Assembly (NCBI RefSeq): GCF_004919085.1
Contig: NZ_STGL01000003.1
Location: forward strand, 124,001-188,000
DNA length: 64,000 bases
Direction of reading: 5' to 3'
Origin: Nocardioides sp. GY 10127
GTDB taxonomy: Bacteria; Actinomycetota; Actinomycetes; Propionibacteriales; Nocardioidaceae
The notes beneath the pieces are model-generated. The model searched no databases and was not told the DNA's origin. It saw nothing but the letters and a program-made list of their open reading frames with translations. The translations under genes and the position numbers were made by a program. Shown here piece by piece: positions 52,009 to 61,741 of this stretch (the stretch's first letter is position 1; each line of letters starts with the position of its first letter).

Positions 52009-52827
52009 TCAGCCGGCGAGCGAGCGGCGAGCGTCCTCGAGGCGGCCGGAGACCGTCCCGTCGATGACGTCGTCACCGATCTCGACGCGCATGCCGCCCA
52101 GGAGGGCGGGGTCGACGACCAGGTTGAGGTGGACCGGCCGCCCGTACTGACGGGTCAGGGCCTGGGCGAGACGCTCGCTGTCGGCAGCGGACAGGGGCTG
52201 CGCCACGCGAACCGTGGCGACGTCCTGGCCGTGCACGGCGGCGGCGACCTTCTGGTACTCGTTCAGGGCGACACCGACGGTGCGGTAGGTGCCGGCGAGC
52301 GCCTGGGCGGCCAGCGCCCGGGTGGCAGGCAGCGCCTTGCCCTCCAGGAGCGAGTCGACCAGCCGGCTCTTGTCCGCGACCGAACGAGCCGGGTCGGACA
52401 GGGCGTCCCGCAGGGCGGGGTTCTCCTTCACCACCTGGGAGAAGGAGAAGAGCTCGTCCGCGAGACGACCGGCGTCGGAGCGGGCGGAGTGCACCCGCGC
52501 CACCACCGAGAGGTGCTCGAGGGCGTCGGCCAGGTCCCGGGTACCGGTCCAGCGACGGCTCACGGCGGAGCGGGACAGCGCGAGGCTGGTCTCGTCCACC
52601 TTGCCGCCGAGCACCTCCGCGACGAGGCCCGAGCGGGCCTCGACGGGGACGGACACGTCGGTGGCGAACCGGCGCAGGGCGGCCTCCCCGCGCAGCGTCT
52701 GGGCGACGCCGAACAGGTTCTCCGCCACGGTCGCAGCCGCCTCCGGCGAGCTGGAGAGCGCGCTCTCCAGCTCACCGAGGAGGACGGCGACGGCGTCGGC
52801 GGACGCGCCGCGGAAGTCCGAGGTCAT
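52009..52827 (-). CDS. atpH: ATP synthase delta subunit
   Basis: ATG at 52827 lies one base after the atpF stop. The 272-residue protein is about 90 residues longer than E. coli delta, as in many actinobacteria. It has an N-terminal helical part (about 1-105) of uncertain origin, then the OSCP-type domain with [21 protein letters not shown] and the C-terminal [21 protein letters not shown]. It joins the peripheral stalk to F1. The upstream extension may supply part of the b-subunit-like contact. Confidence 0.95.
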   Translation of the reverse strand: MTSDFRGASADAVAVLLGELESALSSSPEAAATVAENLFGVAQTLRGEAALRRFATDVSVPVEARSGLVAEVLGGKVDETSLALSRSAVSRRWTGTRDLADALEHLSVVARVHSARSDAGRLADELFSFSQVVKENPALRDALSDPARSVADKSRLVDSLLEGKALPATRALAAQALAGTYRTVGVALNEYQKVAAAVHGQDVATVRVAQPLSAADSERLAQALTRQYGRPVHLNLVVDPALLGGMRVEIGDDVIDGTVSGRLEDARRSLAG

Positions 52828-52828
52828 C

Positions 52829-53410
<582 letters not shown>

Positions 53411-53433
53411 TCAGTGGGTGGGCCGGGGCCCGG

Positions 53434-53637
53434 TCAGAGGACGAAGGCGAGCGCGATGCCGATGATGGCGAGCGCCTCGGCGAGCGCGAAGCCCAGGATG
53501 GCGATCGACTGCAGGCGGCCCTGGGCCTCCGGCTGACGGGCGACGCCGGCGATGTAGGCGGCGAAGATCAGACCGATACCGACACCGGGGCCGATGGCAG
53601 CCAGGCCGTAACCGATCATGTTGAGGTTGCCGTCCAC
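53434..53637 (-). CDS. atpE: ATP synthase c subunit
   Basis: The 67-residue hairpin has two transmembrane helices joined by the polar loop [12 protein letters not shown]. The first contains the glycine ladder [18 protein letters not shown], and the second carries the proton-binding Glu54 in [11 protein letters not shown]. The absence of Na+ ligand residues suggests H+ coupling. The GTG start follows AAAGGAA. It is slightly shorter than the 70-80 residues seen in most families. Confidence 0.97.
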   Translation of the reverse strand: MDGNLNMIGYGLAAIGPGVGIGLIFAAYIAGVARQPEAQGRLQSIAILGFALAEALAIIGIALAFVL

Positions 53638-53717
53638 GGCGATTTCCTTTCGGTTGGAACTACAGGAAGTACTGCGGGTGGTGCTGCGTCAGGCCCGGGG
53701 GCCTGCGGGGGTGGAGC

Positions 53718-54494
53718 TCAGTGCTCGTCCGCCAGGGCGCCCTGGATGTACATGGCGTTGAGGAGGACGAAGACGTAGGCCTGGAGGAACTGGACCAGCA
53801 GCTCCAGGAAGGCGATGGCGATGAACATGACCCACGAGAGGATGCCGACGGCGGCGTAGGCCCCGCCCATCTCGACGATCAGGTACTCGCCACCCAGCGC
53901 GAACAGGATCAGCAGGAGGTGGCCCGCCAGCATGTTCGCGAAGAGTCGCAGGGCCAGCGTGACCGGCCGCACGAGGATGTTGGAGAGGAACTCCAGCGGG
54001 ATCAGCAGCGCGAGGATCGGGCCCTTGACGCCGGACGGCACGGACTGGAGCTTGAGGTAGCCCAGGAAGCCGTGCTTCTTGATGCCGACCGCGTTGTAGA
54101 TGACCCAGCTCATCGCGGCGAGGCCGTAGACCATGCCGGCGCGGCTGAAGGTGGGGAACTCGAAGAACGGGATCGTCGCGAAGACGTTGTTCACGAGGAT
54201 GAAGAAGAAGAGCGCGAACAGGTACGGCGTGAACTTCATGAAGTCGTGCGCGCCGATGATGTCGCGGCTCATCGAGTTCCGGACGAAGTTGTAGCCCTGC
54301 TCGCCGGCGAACTGGAGGCGGCCGGGGACGACCGCACGCTTGCGCGCCGCGAGGTAGAAGACGGCGAACACGATGATCGCGGCCAGCACCAGCTGGACCA
54401 TCGGCTTCGTGACGCCGAGGGCGATCGCCGGCAGCTCGAAGTCCTGCGGACCCGGCGGGACGAACTCCTCGGCGAGGATGATCAGGCTGCTCAA
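53718..54494 (-). CDS. atpB: ATP synthase a subunit
   Basis: The 258-residue membrane protein has the essential Arg in VTLALRLFANMLAGH, plus the conserved FFFILVNNVFATIPFFEF and the last helix FLQAYVFVLLNAMYI. It provides the proton half-channels beside the c-ring. The start is a TTG at 54494 with AGGAG six bases before it; no in-frame ATG or GTG lies near. The rare start may limit expression relative to the c subunit. Confidence 0.96.
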   Translation of the reverse strand: MSSLIILAEEFVPPGPQDFELPAIALGVTKPMVQLVLAAIIVFAVFYLAARKRAVVPGRLQFAGEQGYNFVRNSMSRDIIGAHDFMKFTPYLFALFFFILVNNVFATIPFFEFPTFSRAGMVYGLAAMSWVIYNAVGIKKHGFLGYLKLQSVPSGVKGPILALLIPLEFLSNILVRPVTLALRLFANMLAGHLLLILFALGGEYLIVEMGGAYAAVGILSWVMFIAIAFLELLVQFLQAYVFVLLNAMYIQGALADEH

Positions 54495-54510
54495 CGTGAC
54501 TCCTGTGTGA

Positions 54511-54846
54511 TCACTGCGTCTGGTCGTCGGTGGGGTGCGGGCTGCTCGCCTGCGCGTCCCCGGTGGTGCTCTGCTCCGGGGCGGTGCTCCCCGGGTCCTG
54601 CTGCGTGGGCGTCTCCTCCGGTAGTCGGAAGCGAGCCCAGGTCTGGTAGGTGCCCAGCGCTGCGCCGGCGATCACTCCCACCGCCACCAGCCAGCGGGTG
54701 CCCAGCCAGTGGTCGAGCCCCCAGCCGATGCCGCCGTAGAGCAGCACGCCGGCCACGAGGTACCCGAACGCCGACCACGGGTCCCCACCCGAGCCGCTCC
54801 CCCCAGGGGAGTCGGGTCGTCGCGCAGGGGTGCGTTCCGGAGCCAT
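54511..54846 (-). CDS. AtpZ/AtpI-like small membrane protein
   Basis: The 111-residue protein has two transmembrane helices (WSAFGYLVAGVLLYGGIGWG and WLVAVGVIAGAALGTYQTW) separated by LDHWLGTR, the pattern of AtpZ/AtpI accessory proteins that help c-ring assembly or Mg2+ supply. The first 22 residues and last 40 residues are polar and disordered. It sits between the atpI-like gene and atpB in the same direction. Confidence 0.85.
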   Translation of the reverse strand: MAPERTPARRPDSPGGSGSGGDPWSAFGYLVAGVLLYGGIGWGLDHWLGTRWLVAVGVIAGAALGTYQTWARFRLPEETPTQQDPGSTAPEQSTTGDAQASSPHPTDDQTQ

Positions 54847-54876
54847 TGCGCCACGGACGATAGCAGGCTGTGGCGT

Positions 54877-55410
54877 TCATCGCGCAGCCGCCTCCGACTC
54901 CGTGGGACTCCCGCCGGAACCGGCGGGGCCACCCGGGGTCGCGGACCCCGGGGCACTTTCCGGACCGGAGAGGTCGAACGTGGGGATGCGCTGCCGCGTC
55001 GCGGCCACGAGGTGGGCCAGCGACCACGTCAGGACGACCGCGACCAGCGTCCCCGCCAGCCAGCGCCGGGCGCCGGGATCCGCCGCCAGGGCGGTGTCAC
55101 CGAGAGCGGAGAGGACGGCCACCAGCAGCACCAGCTGCAGCGAGTAGGTCAGCAGCGCGACGATGAGCGAGGCCGCGGGCAGGACCCGCGAGACGGCGGC
55201 GACGGCACCGGCCCCGAGGGCCAGGACGCCCACGCCCACCAGGCCGCCCACGACGGCGCCGGGCACGGCACCGTCAGCGGCACCAGGGACCACGGCCGCG
55301 AGCAGCGTGGCCGCTCCGGTCGTCACCAGGCCGGCCGCGGGCGCGAGCACGAGCGGGTGCGGTCGACGGCCGCCGGAGCGGGGACCACGCGGGTCGGGAC
55401 GACGACTCAA
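54877..55410 (-). CDS. ATP synthase I-like membrane protein (first gene of atp operon)
   Basis: A TTG at 55410 is preferred because AGGAG lies eight bases before it; a GTG at 55419 overlaps that site. The product (about 177 residues) has four transmembrane helices and a polar Gly/Ser/Pro-rich tail, in the place usually held by AtpI. It probably supports Fo assembly. The conserved AtpI residues are weak, so the family call rests partly on position. Confidence 0.7.
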   Translation of the reverse strand: MSRRPDPRGPRSGGRRPHPLVLAPAAGLVTTGAATLLAAVVPGAADGAVPGAVVGGLVGVGVLALGAGAVAAVSRVLPAASLIVALLTYSLQLVLLVAVLSALGDTALAADPGARRWLAGTLVAVVLTWSLAHLVAATRQRIPTFDLSGPESAPGSATPGGPAGSGGSPTESEAAAR

Positions 55411-55519
55411 CGGCCCCACTCCTCCCCCGGGTCAGGCCCCGTGCCGGCGGCCCGCCGAGAGCGGCGGAGCTGGCGCGAGGTCTGTGCTGCGATGGTCACG
55501 ACACGGTAGCCGCAACGCT

Positions 55520-55535
55520 CGTGAAAGTTATCACA
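55520..55535. promoter_or_regulatory. CRP/GlxR-like site upstream of the atp operon
   Basis: CGTGAAAGTTATCACA, on the minus strand TGTGA-TAACTT-TCACG, matches the CRP-family consensus TGTGA-N6-TCACA at nine of ten positions. It lies 110 bases upstream of the first atp-operon gene, in an AT-richer patch. A TACCGT hexamer (minus strand, 55508-55503) could be a -10 element, but the site would then centre near -32. Confidence 0.6.
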
Positions 55536-55588
55536 AGCGCTCAGGGTCCCCTCAGTCGCGCCCCCGTTCCCCCTGATCCCGCACCCCG

Positions 55589-56746
55589 TCACTCCGGGTC
55601 GCCGGCACCTGCCTGGGCGGCCGCGAGACGGTTCGGTCCGAGCTTGGGCAGCAGGAAGGTCAGGCCGATGGTGACCAGCACCCCCAGGCCCAGGGCCCCC
55701 ACCACGAGGGGCCCGGAGTAGAGGCTGGCCACGACCGTCCCGAAGGCCACCAACGCGGCCCACAGCCACATGATGAAGACGGCACGGCGCTGGGAGTGCC
55801 CGATCTCCAGCAGCCGGTGGTGGAGGTGCTGCTTGTCGGGCGCGAACGGGGAGCGTCCGGCCCACGTGCGCCGCACGACGGCCAGCACCAGGTCGAGCAG
55901 GGGCACCAGCAGGATCGAGATGGGCAGGACGATCGGCAGCAGCGTGGGCGCGAGGCTGGCGGGCGAGCCGGAGCCGTCGACGCTCAGCTCAGCGGCCGAG
56001 AACTGCCCGCTGAGCGTCACGGCGCTCGCGGAGAGCACGAGGCCGATCAGCATCGAGCCGGAGTCCCCCATGAACAGCCGCGCGGGGTTGAAGTTGTGCG
56101 GCAGGAAGCCCAGGCAGACCCCCGCGAGCGCGATGCTGAGCAGCGCCGCGGTGGAGGCGCGCGAGGTGTTGTTGATGCTCGTGAGCTGGTAGCAGAACAC
56201 GAAGAACGCGAGCGCCCCGATGCCGACCACTCCCGTGGCCAGTCCGTCGAGCCCGTCCACGAAGTTCACGGCGTTGATGGTGGCGACCACCAGGAAGCCC
56301 GTGAGCAGAGCGCCCTGGCGGACGTCGAGGGAGAACACCGTGCCGTCGAGCAGGGTCACGAACCAGAACTGCACGCCGAAGCCGATGAGCACGCCCACGG
56401 CCAGGAGCTGCCCGCCGAGCTTCGTGAGCGCGTCCAGCTCGAAGATGTCGTCCAATACGCCGAGGAGGCAGACCAGCGCGCCGGCCACGAGCACCACCCC
56501 GGCGTCGTGCCACACGAACGAGGGCGACTGCTGCGAGAGGAACGGCAGCTGCCGGGCCACGAGGTAGGCGGCGACGAGGCCCCCCAGCATGGCCAGGCCA
56601 CCCATGTAGGGCGTCGGCTCGTCGTGGACGTCCCGGTCGCGCACGCGGGCCACGGCACCGGTGCGCAGCGCGATCTCCCGCGCGATCACCGTGAGCAGGT
56701 AGGTGACGGACGCGGCGACCAGCAGGACGAGGAGGTACTCGCGCAC
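55589..56746 (-). CDS. WecA/MraY-family undecaprenyl-phosphate sugar-1-phosphate transferase
   Basis: The 385-residue protein has about eleven transmembrane helices and all family motifs: VLDDIFELDALTK with the DD pair, NAVNFVDGLDGLA, FNPARLFMGDSGSM, and the HLHHRLLEIG histidine motif. It loads GlcNAc-1-phosphate (or a related sugar) onto undecaprenyl or decaprenyl phosphate for cell-wall polymer synthesis, as WecA in mycobacterial arabinogalactan. The start is three bases after the TsaC stop. Its neighbours upstream are translation-related. Confidence 0.92.
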   Translation of the reverse strand: MREYLLVLLVAASVTYLLTVIAREIALRTGAVARVRDRDVHDEPTPYMGGLAMLGGLVAAYLVARQLPFLSQQSPSFVWHDAGVVLVAGALVCLLGVLDDIFELDALTKLGGQLLAVGVLIGFGVQFWFVTLLDGTVFSLDVRQGALLTGFLVVATINAVNFVDGLDGLATGVVGIGALAFFVFCYQLTSINNTSRASTAALLSIALAGVCLGFLPHNFNPARLFMGDSGSMLIGLVLSASAVTLSGQFSAAELSVDGSGSPASLAPTLLPIVLPISILLVPLLDLVLAVVRRTWAGRSPFAPDKQHLHHRLLEIGHSQRRAVFIMWLWAALVAFGTVVASLYSGPLVVGALGLGVLVTIGLTFLLPKLGPNRLAAAQAGAGDPE

Positions 56747-56749
56747 CGG

Positions 56750-57421
56750 CTAGCTCTCGGTGTCGTGGGTCAGCGTCGCGCCCAGCGGCTCCAGCACCGC
56801 GTTGAGCTGCTCGAGGCTGAGGGCACCGAGCCGCAGGATGCGGCCGTTCTCCCCCGTCGCGTCGACGATGGTCGAGGCCTCGCCGCCCGGCGACGTCCCG
56901 TCGTCGACGATCACGTCCACGGCGTCACCGAGCATCTCCTCGGCGGCGTCCGCGTCGAGCGCGGCGGGGCGACCGGAGAGGTTGGCCGAGGAGACCGCGA
57001 GCGGGCCGGTGCGCTCGAGCACCTCGCGCATGAGCTCGTGGTCGGGCATGCGCACCGCCACCGTGCCCCGGGTCTCCCCCAGGTCCCAGCGCAGGGAGGT
57101 CTGCTGGTGGCACACGATGGTGAGCGGACCGGGCCAGAACTCCTCCACGAGCGCACGCGCGTACTCGGGCACGCGGGTGGCGAGGGCGTCGAGGGTCGTG
57201 CGGGCGGAGACGAGGACGGGCGGCGGCATGTCCCGGCCGCGGCCCTTGGCCGCGAGCAGGTCGGCGACGGCGTCCGCGTCGAAGGCGTCCGCGGCGATCC
57301 CGTAGACCGTGTCCGTGGGCAGGACGGCGAGGCCGCCGCGCTGCAGGGCCCGGCTCGCAGCCGCGATGGCGCTCTCGCGCTCCTCCTCGGTACCGGTGGC
57401 AAAGCGCTCCATGGTGCTCAT
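56750..57421 (-). CDS. tsaC: Threonylcarbamoyl-AMP synthase (Sua5/YciO/YrdC family)
   Basis: ATG at 57421 overlaps the prmC stop as ATGA. The 223-residue protein has the YrdC-fold signatures GGLAVLPTDTVYGIAADAF, FWPGPLTIVCHQ, VAVRMPDHELMREV and GPLAVSSANLSGRPA. It makes threonylcarbamoyl-AMP for the t6A modification of tRNAs that read ANN codons. It lacks the extra Sua5 C-terminal domain. It is the third gene of the prfA-prmC-tsaC-wecA chain. Confidence 0.93.
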   Translation of the reverse strand: MSTMERFATGTEEERESAIAAASRALQRGGLAVLPTDTVYGIAADAFDADAVADLLAAKGRGRDMPPPVLVSARTTLDALATRVPEYARALVEEFWPGPLTIVCHQQTSLRWDLGETRGTVAVRMPDHELMREVLERTGPLAVSSANLSGRPAALDADAAEEMLGDAVDVIVDDGTSPGGEASTIVDATGENGRILRLGALSLEQLNAVLEPLGATLTHDTES

Positions 57422-58275
57422 CGTGCCAGCCGTGCGGTGCAGTAGCGCGGTCGCCCGGCCAGGTCCGTGTGGTCCCTCACGTCGGCCCACCCCCCGACGG
57501 CCAGCAGGACGTCGGGCGCAGCGGCCCCCTGGACGTCCGCGTGCTCGAAGCCGAGCACCCCGCCGGGGCGCAGCAGGACCTGCGCGCGGCGGGCCAGGAC
57601 GCGCACCGCGTCGAGGCCGTCCTGGCCGCTGAAGAGCGCCAGGTGCGGGTCGTGGTCGCGGGCCTCGACGGCCACCGACTCCCAGGCCTCCAGCGGCACG
57701 TACGGCGGGTTGCAGACCACCACGTCGACGGTGCCGGCCAGGTCGTCGAACGCCTCCGCCAGGTCACCCTCGCGCAGGTCCACGCCCGTGCCGGAGAGGT
57801 TGCGGGCGGCCCACGCCAGCGCGTCGGGCGAGAGCTCGACGGCGTGCACGCGGGCACCGGGCACCTCGTGGGCGATGCTGGCGGCGATGGCCCCCGACCC
57901 GGTGCACAGGTCGACGACGACCGGCTCGGCCACGCCGCCGGCCTGGGCGGCGAGGGCCGCCTCAACCGCCCAGCCGGCGAGCAGCTCGGTCTCCGGCCGC
58001 GGGACGAAGACGCCGGGGCCCACGGCCAGCTCGACGTGCCGGAACGCCGCCGTGCCGGTGAGGTGCTGCAGCGGCTCGCGGGCGGAGCGCCGCGCCACGA
58101 GCGCGGCGAACGCGACCTCCTGGTCGGCGTCCGGGCCCTCGACGAGCGGCAGCCGCGAGCGCGGGACGTCGAGCACGTGGGCGAGCAGGACGGCCGCGTC
58201 GTGCCCGGGGCTGGCGACGCCCGCCTCGGCGAGCCGACCGCTCGCCGCGGCCAGCGCCTCGCGCACGGAGGCCAC
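57418..58275 (-). CDS. prmC: Release factor glutamine methyltransferase
   Basis: GTG at 58275 lies one base after the prfA stop. The 285-residue protein has an N-terminal helical domain and a Rossmann SAM domain with VVVDLCTGSGAIAASIAHE and the signature VVVCNPPYVPLEAWE. It methylates the Gln of the GGQ motif in RF1 and RF2. The stop overlaps tsaC. Confidence 0.95.
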   Translation of the reverse strand: MASVREALAAASGRLAEAGVASPGHDAAVLLAHVLDVPRSRLPLVEGPDADQEVAFAALVARRSAREPLQHLTGTAAFRHVELAVGPGVFVPRPETELLAGWAVEAALAAQAGGVAEPVVVDLCTGSGAIAASIAHEVPGARVHAVELSPDALAWAARNLSGTGVDLREGDLAEAFDDLAGTVDVVVCNPPYVPLEAWESVAVEARDHDPHLALFSGQDGLDAVRVLARRAQVLLRPGGVLGFEHADVQGAAAPDVLLAVGGWADVRDHTDLAGRPRYCTARLAR

Positions 58276-58276
58276 C

Positions 58277-59350
58277 TCAGGCCTCCAGCGCGGCGAGCCG
58301 GGCCGCCATGTCCGTCTCCGCGCAGGAGTCCAGGACCGGACCGAGGTCGCCGTCGAGCACCTGGTCGAGGTTGTAGGCCTTGTAGCCGGTGCGGTGGTCG
58401 GAGATGCGGTTCTCCGGGTAGTTGTAGGTCCGGATGCGCTCCGAGCGGTCGACCGTCCGCACCTGGCTGCGCCGGGCCTCGCCGGCGGCGGCGTCCGCCT
58501 CCTCCTGGGCTGCCGCCAGCAGGCGCGAGCGCAGGATGCGGAGCGCCTGCTCCTTGTTCTGCAGCTGCGACTTCTCGTTCTGGCAGGAGACCACGATCCC
58601 CGAGGGCAGGTGGGTGATGCGCACCGCGGAGTCGGTGGTGTTGACGCTCTGCCCACCGGGGCCGGAGGAGCGGAAGACGTCGATGCGCAGGTCGTTCTCG
58701 TCCACCGTCACGTCGACCTGCTCGGCCTCGGCCAGCACGAGGACGCCCGCGGCGCTCGTGTGGACCCGGCCCTGGGACTCGGTGACCGGCACCCGCTGCA
58801 CGCGGTGCACGCCGCCCTCGAAGCGCAGCCGCGCGAACGGCGCCTGGCCCGGCTCGGGGTTGCCCCGGGCCTTCACGGCCACGGTGACGGACTTGTAGCC
58901 GCCCAGGTCGGAGTCCGCGGAGTCGATCACCTCGACGGCCCACCCCGCGCGCTCGGCGAACCGCGAGTACATCCGCAGCAGGTCGCCGGCGAACAGGGCG
59001 GACTCCTCACCGCCCTCGCCGGACTTGATCTCGAGGATGGCGTCCTTGTCCTCGCCCGGGTCGCGGGGCACGAGGAGCCGGCGCAGCCGCTCCTCGCTCT
59101 CGGCGCGCGCGACCTCGAGGCGGTCGGCCTCCTCCGCGAACGTCGGGTCCTCCCCCGCCAGCTCGCGCGCCGCCTCGACGTCGTCGCCGAGGCCCTGCCA
59201 GGTGCGCCAGGCGGTGATGATCGACGACAGCTCGGCGTAGCGCCGGTTCAGCTGCTTGGCCAGGCGGGCGTCGGCGTGCGTCTCCGGCAGCGCCAGCCGC
59301 CCCTCGAGCTCGCTGTGCTCCTCGAGCATGTGCTCCACGGCCTCGAACAC
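58277..59350 (-). CDS. prfA: Peptide chain release factor 1
   Basis: GTG at 59350 gives the usual length of 357 residues; a longer frame adds an unsupported leader. It shows the RF1 codon-reading tripeptide PVT in [15 protein letters not shown] and the catalytic GGQ in [17 protein letters not shown]. It ends translation at UAA and UAG. prmC, which modifies its Gln, follows after one base. Confidence 0.97.
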   Translation of the reverse strand: MFEAVEHMLEEHSELEGRLALPETHADARLAKQLNRRYAELSSIITAWRTWQGLGDDVEAARELAGEDPTFAEEADRLEVARAESEERLRRLLVPRDPGEDKDAILEIKSGEGGEESALFAGDLLRMYSRFAERAGWAVEVIDSADSDLGGYKSVTVAVKARGNPEPGQAPFARLRFEGGVHRVQRVPVTESQGRVHTSAAGVLVLAEAEQVDVTVDENDLRIDVFRSSGPGGQSVNTTDSAVRITHLPSGIVVSCQNEKSQLQNKEQALRILRSRLLAAAQEEADAAAGEARRSQVRTVDRSERIRTYNYPENRISDHRTGYKAYNLDQVLDGDLGPVLDSCAETDMAARLAALEA

Positions 59351-59409
59351 GCCGCCTCGTCCCCTCACCCGGCCCGACGCCGGTCTCGTCCGTCCTTCGA
59401 ACACACCAC

Positions 59410-59450
59410 GAGCGCCGGCCCCGTCCGCGGTGGGACGGTGACCGGCGCTC
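59410..59450 (-). terminator. Hairpin terminator after rpmE
   Basis: GAGCGCCGG at the start pairs with CCGGCGCTC at the end, with an inner CCGTCC/GGACGG stem. It starts 12 bases beyond the rpmE stop and lies 60 bases before the prfA start, so it could separate or attenuate these transcripts. Confidence 0.7.
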
Positions 59451-59461
59451 GGTGGAGGGAG

Positions 59462-59671
59462 CTACTTCTTCTTGCCGTAGCGGGCCTCGAAGCGGGCGAC
59501 GCGACCGCCGGTGTCGAGGATCTTCTGCTTGCCCGTGTAGAACGGGTGGCACTGGGAGCACACGTCCGAGCGGATCTGGCCGCTGGTCACGGTGCTGCGG
59601 GTGGTGAACGTCGAGCCGCAGGTGCAGATGACCTCGGTCTCCACGTACTCCGGGTGGATGTCCTTCTTCAT
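59462..59671 (-). CDS. rpmE: 50S ribosomal protein L31 (zinc-binding form)
   Basis: The 69-residue protein [19 protein letters not shown]... has the four zinc-ligand cysteines C16, C18, C38 and C41 (CTC and CSQC), so it is the C+ form of L31, used in zinc-replete cells. GAGAAGGGAA precedes the ATG. It bridges the subunits in the ribosome. A promoter-like CACAAT and a dyad lie upstream. Confidence 0.97.
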   Translation of the reverse strand: MKKDIHPEYVETEVICTCGSTFTTRSTVTSGQIRSDVCSQCHPFYTGKQKILDTGGRVARFEARYGKKK

Positions 59672-59775
59672 GGGAGTGTTCCCTTCTCGGCGGTGCGCCC
59701 CGGGTCGTCGCGCTCGCTCAGGACGGAGCGGGGGACGTGAACCGGGACCGGAGCAGCCATTGTGACCGACGGGGT

Positions 59776-59800
59776 GCCGACGGCGAAAATTCCCGTCGGC
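59776..59800. promoter_or_regulatory. Hairpin with AT-rich loop between a kinase gene and rpmE
   Basis: GCCGACGG-CGAAAATTC-CCGTCGGC has perfect 8-bp arms. It lies 28 bases past the kinase stop and about 105 bases before rpmE, just upstream of a CACAAT hexamer (minus strand, 59764-59759) that may be the rpmE -10 element. It may be a terminator, an operator, or both. Confidence 0.5.
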
Positions 59801-59827
59801 GCCGGCCGGGAGGTTGCCGGCGCGGGC

Positions 59828-61645
59828 TCAGGTCCGCGGGTGGGCGGGGTCGTCGGCCGGGACCAGGCTGGACGCGTGCAGCAGCCCGCCCGGACCGAGG
59901 TCCAGCGTCCCGGGCAGCACCGGCTCGACGTCCGGCTCGCCCTCGGCGTCCTCGACCTCGTGAGAGACGTCCTGGATCTCGGCGGCCTCGATCTCCGTGG
60001 CCTCGGCGGCCTCGATCCCGGCGGTCTCGATCTCGGCCTCGGCGGTCTCCTCGCTCGGCGGCGCCTCGTCGACCGCGGCGGGCTGGGCGGAGTCCGGCAG
60101 CACGGCGCCGGGCAGCAGCGGGACGCGCAGCACGACCGTCGTCCCCTCGCCCTCGACGCTCGAGAGACGCAGGTCGCCGTCGTGGCGGTCGATGATCGTC
60201 TGGACGATGCGCAGGCCGAGGCCCGTGCCGGCGATCTCGTTCTCGACCGCGTTGCGGGCACGGAAGAACCGGGTGCCCAGGCGCTCGATCTCGTCCTCGG
60301 GGATGCCGATGCCCCGGTCGACCACGGTCACGGCAGCCCACCCGTCGTCCACGACCGCGGCGACCGCGACCTCGACGGAGGACGCGGGGTGGGAGAACTT
60401 CACGGCGTTGGTGACGAGGTTGAGCAGGGCCCGGCCCAGCAGCGCGCGGTCGGCCAGGACGGGGACGGGGTGCCCCGGCTCGTCCAGGCTGATCCGGATG
60501 TCGCGTCCCGCGGCCGTGATCCGGACGTCGGTGACGGCGTCGCGCACCAGGGCGGCCAGGTCGCTGGGCTCACGCTCGGAGCGGACCGTCTCGGCCTTGG
60601 AGAGCGTGAGCAGGTCGTCGATGAGCTGCTTGAGGCGGTTGACGTTGCGGTGGGTGGCGTCCAGCATCCGCTCGTGCCGCGGCGCCATGCGCCCCTCGAA
60701 CTCCTCCTCCACCATCTCGAGGTACCCCGAGATGGTGGTGAGCGGCGTGCGCAGCTCGTGGGAGACGTTGGAGACGAAGTCGTCGCGGGCCGAGTCGAGC
60801 GTGTGCAGCGAGGACTGGATCTTCGACTCCACGGCCCGGGCCCGGGTCTGCGCCTCGGCCAGCTCGTTCACCGCGCGGGCGATGCTGCGGACCTCGCGCG
60901 GGCCCGCGAGCCTGGCGCGCACGGTGGGCTCGGTCGCCATCGTCTGCAGGGTCGACTCGAGCTCCAGCAGCGGCGCGGAGAGGCGCGTGAGGAGCGAGCG
61001 ACGAGCGGCCACGACCACCACGACCGCGAGCACGGCGACGAGCAGGACGCCGCCGACGGCCAGCCGCAGGCGCCACGTGGCGGCCGCCTCGGCCTCCTGG
61101 AGGCTCGTGCCCAGCGCGCTGGTGGCGGCCTCGTGGCTGCGCTCGAAGGCGGCCAGCAGCTCCTGGCCGCGGGCGAACCGGGCCGGGCGGTAGGTGCCGG
61201 GCCCGCCGTCGGCGGCCAGCCGCGGCCGGGCGTACTGCGTGAGCCAGGCGGACGCCGCCTCCTGCTGCGCCTGCACGAGGACCGCCAGGTCGGGGTCGTC
61301 CGCGACGAGCGCCCGGACCTCGCGCAGGTGCCCGCCGAGGCTGGTCTCGAGCTGCTCGAACTCGGTGCGCGCCGACTCACGGCCCGTGGTCAGCCACGCG
61401 CTCACCGCGCCGTCCATCGCGCGCACGTCCGCGAGGACCGCGTCGTTCGCCGCGACCCCCGGCTGGAACCGGCCGCTCAGGTCGTCGAGGTCGCGGGCCG
61501 AGAGGACGACCGTCGTCACGCCGATGACGACCAGGACGACGACGAGCGCCAGCATCCGGTTGAGGGCAGGGTTGACCGTGCCCGCGACCGTGCGGTTGCC
61601 GTTCGTCTGCTCCACCGTGGTCTCCCCCGATGCGTCGGTCCCCAC
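59828..61645 (-). CDS. Membrane sensor histidine kinase with acidic C-terminal tail
   Basis: The 605-residue protein has transmembrane helices at about 31-50 and 195-215 around a 145-residue helical extracytoplasmic region, HAMP, a HisKA domain with FVSNVSHELRTPLTTISGYL and His296, and a HATPase domain with LVTNAVKFSHPA, VDRGIGIPEDE and GTGLGLRIVQ. After the HATPase domain comes a tail of about 90 residues rich in Glu and Ala (for example EAAEATEIEAAEIQD), unusual for kinases and probably disordered. It follows the receiver-only gene, its likely partner. Both sit between rho and rpmE. Confidence 0.9.
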   Translation of the reverse strand: MGTDASGETTVEQTNGNRTVAGTVNPALNRMLALVVVLVVIGVTTVVLSARDLDDLSGRFQPGVAANDAVLADVRAMDGAVSAWLTTGRESARTEFEQLETSLGGHLREVRALVADDPDLAVLVQAQQEAASAWLTQYARPRLAADGGPGTYRPARFARGQELLAAFERSHEAATSALGTSLQEAEAAATWRLRLAVGGVLLVAVLAVVVVVAARRSLLTRLSAPLLELESTLQTMATEPTVRARLAGPREVRSIARAVNELAEAQTRARAVESKIQSSLHTLDSARDDFVSNVSHELRTPLTTISGYLEMVEEEFEGRMAPRHERMLDATHRNVNRLKQLIDDLLTLSKAETVRSEREPSDLAALVRDAVTDVRITAAGRDIRISLDEPGHPVPVLADRALLGRALLNLVTNAVKFSHPASSVEVAVAAVVDDGWAAVTVVDRGIGIPEDEIERLGTRFFRARNAVENEIAGTGLGLRIVQTIIDRHDGDLRLSSVEGEGTTVVLRVPLLPGAVLPDSAQPAAVDEAPPSEETAEAEIETAGIEAAEATEIEAAEIQDVSHEVEDAEGEPDVEPVLPGTLDLGPGGLLHASSLVPADDPAHPRT

Positions 61646-61741
61646 GAGCCCCGTCCCGGCGCGTGTCCGACGAGGGTACCTGCAGGTCGGCCCGCAGGTC
61701 GTCGCTCGACGAGACCGGTCAGGCGTGCGGCGGTGCGGAGG

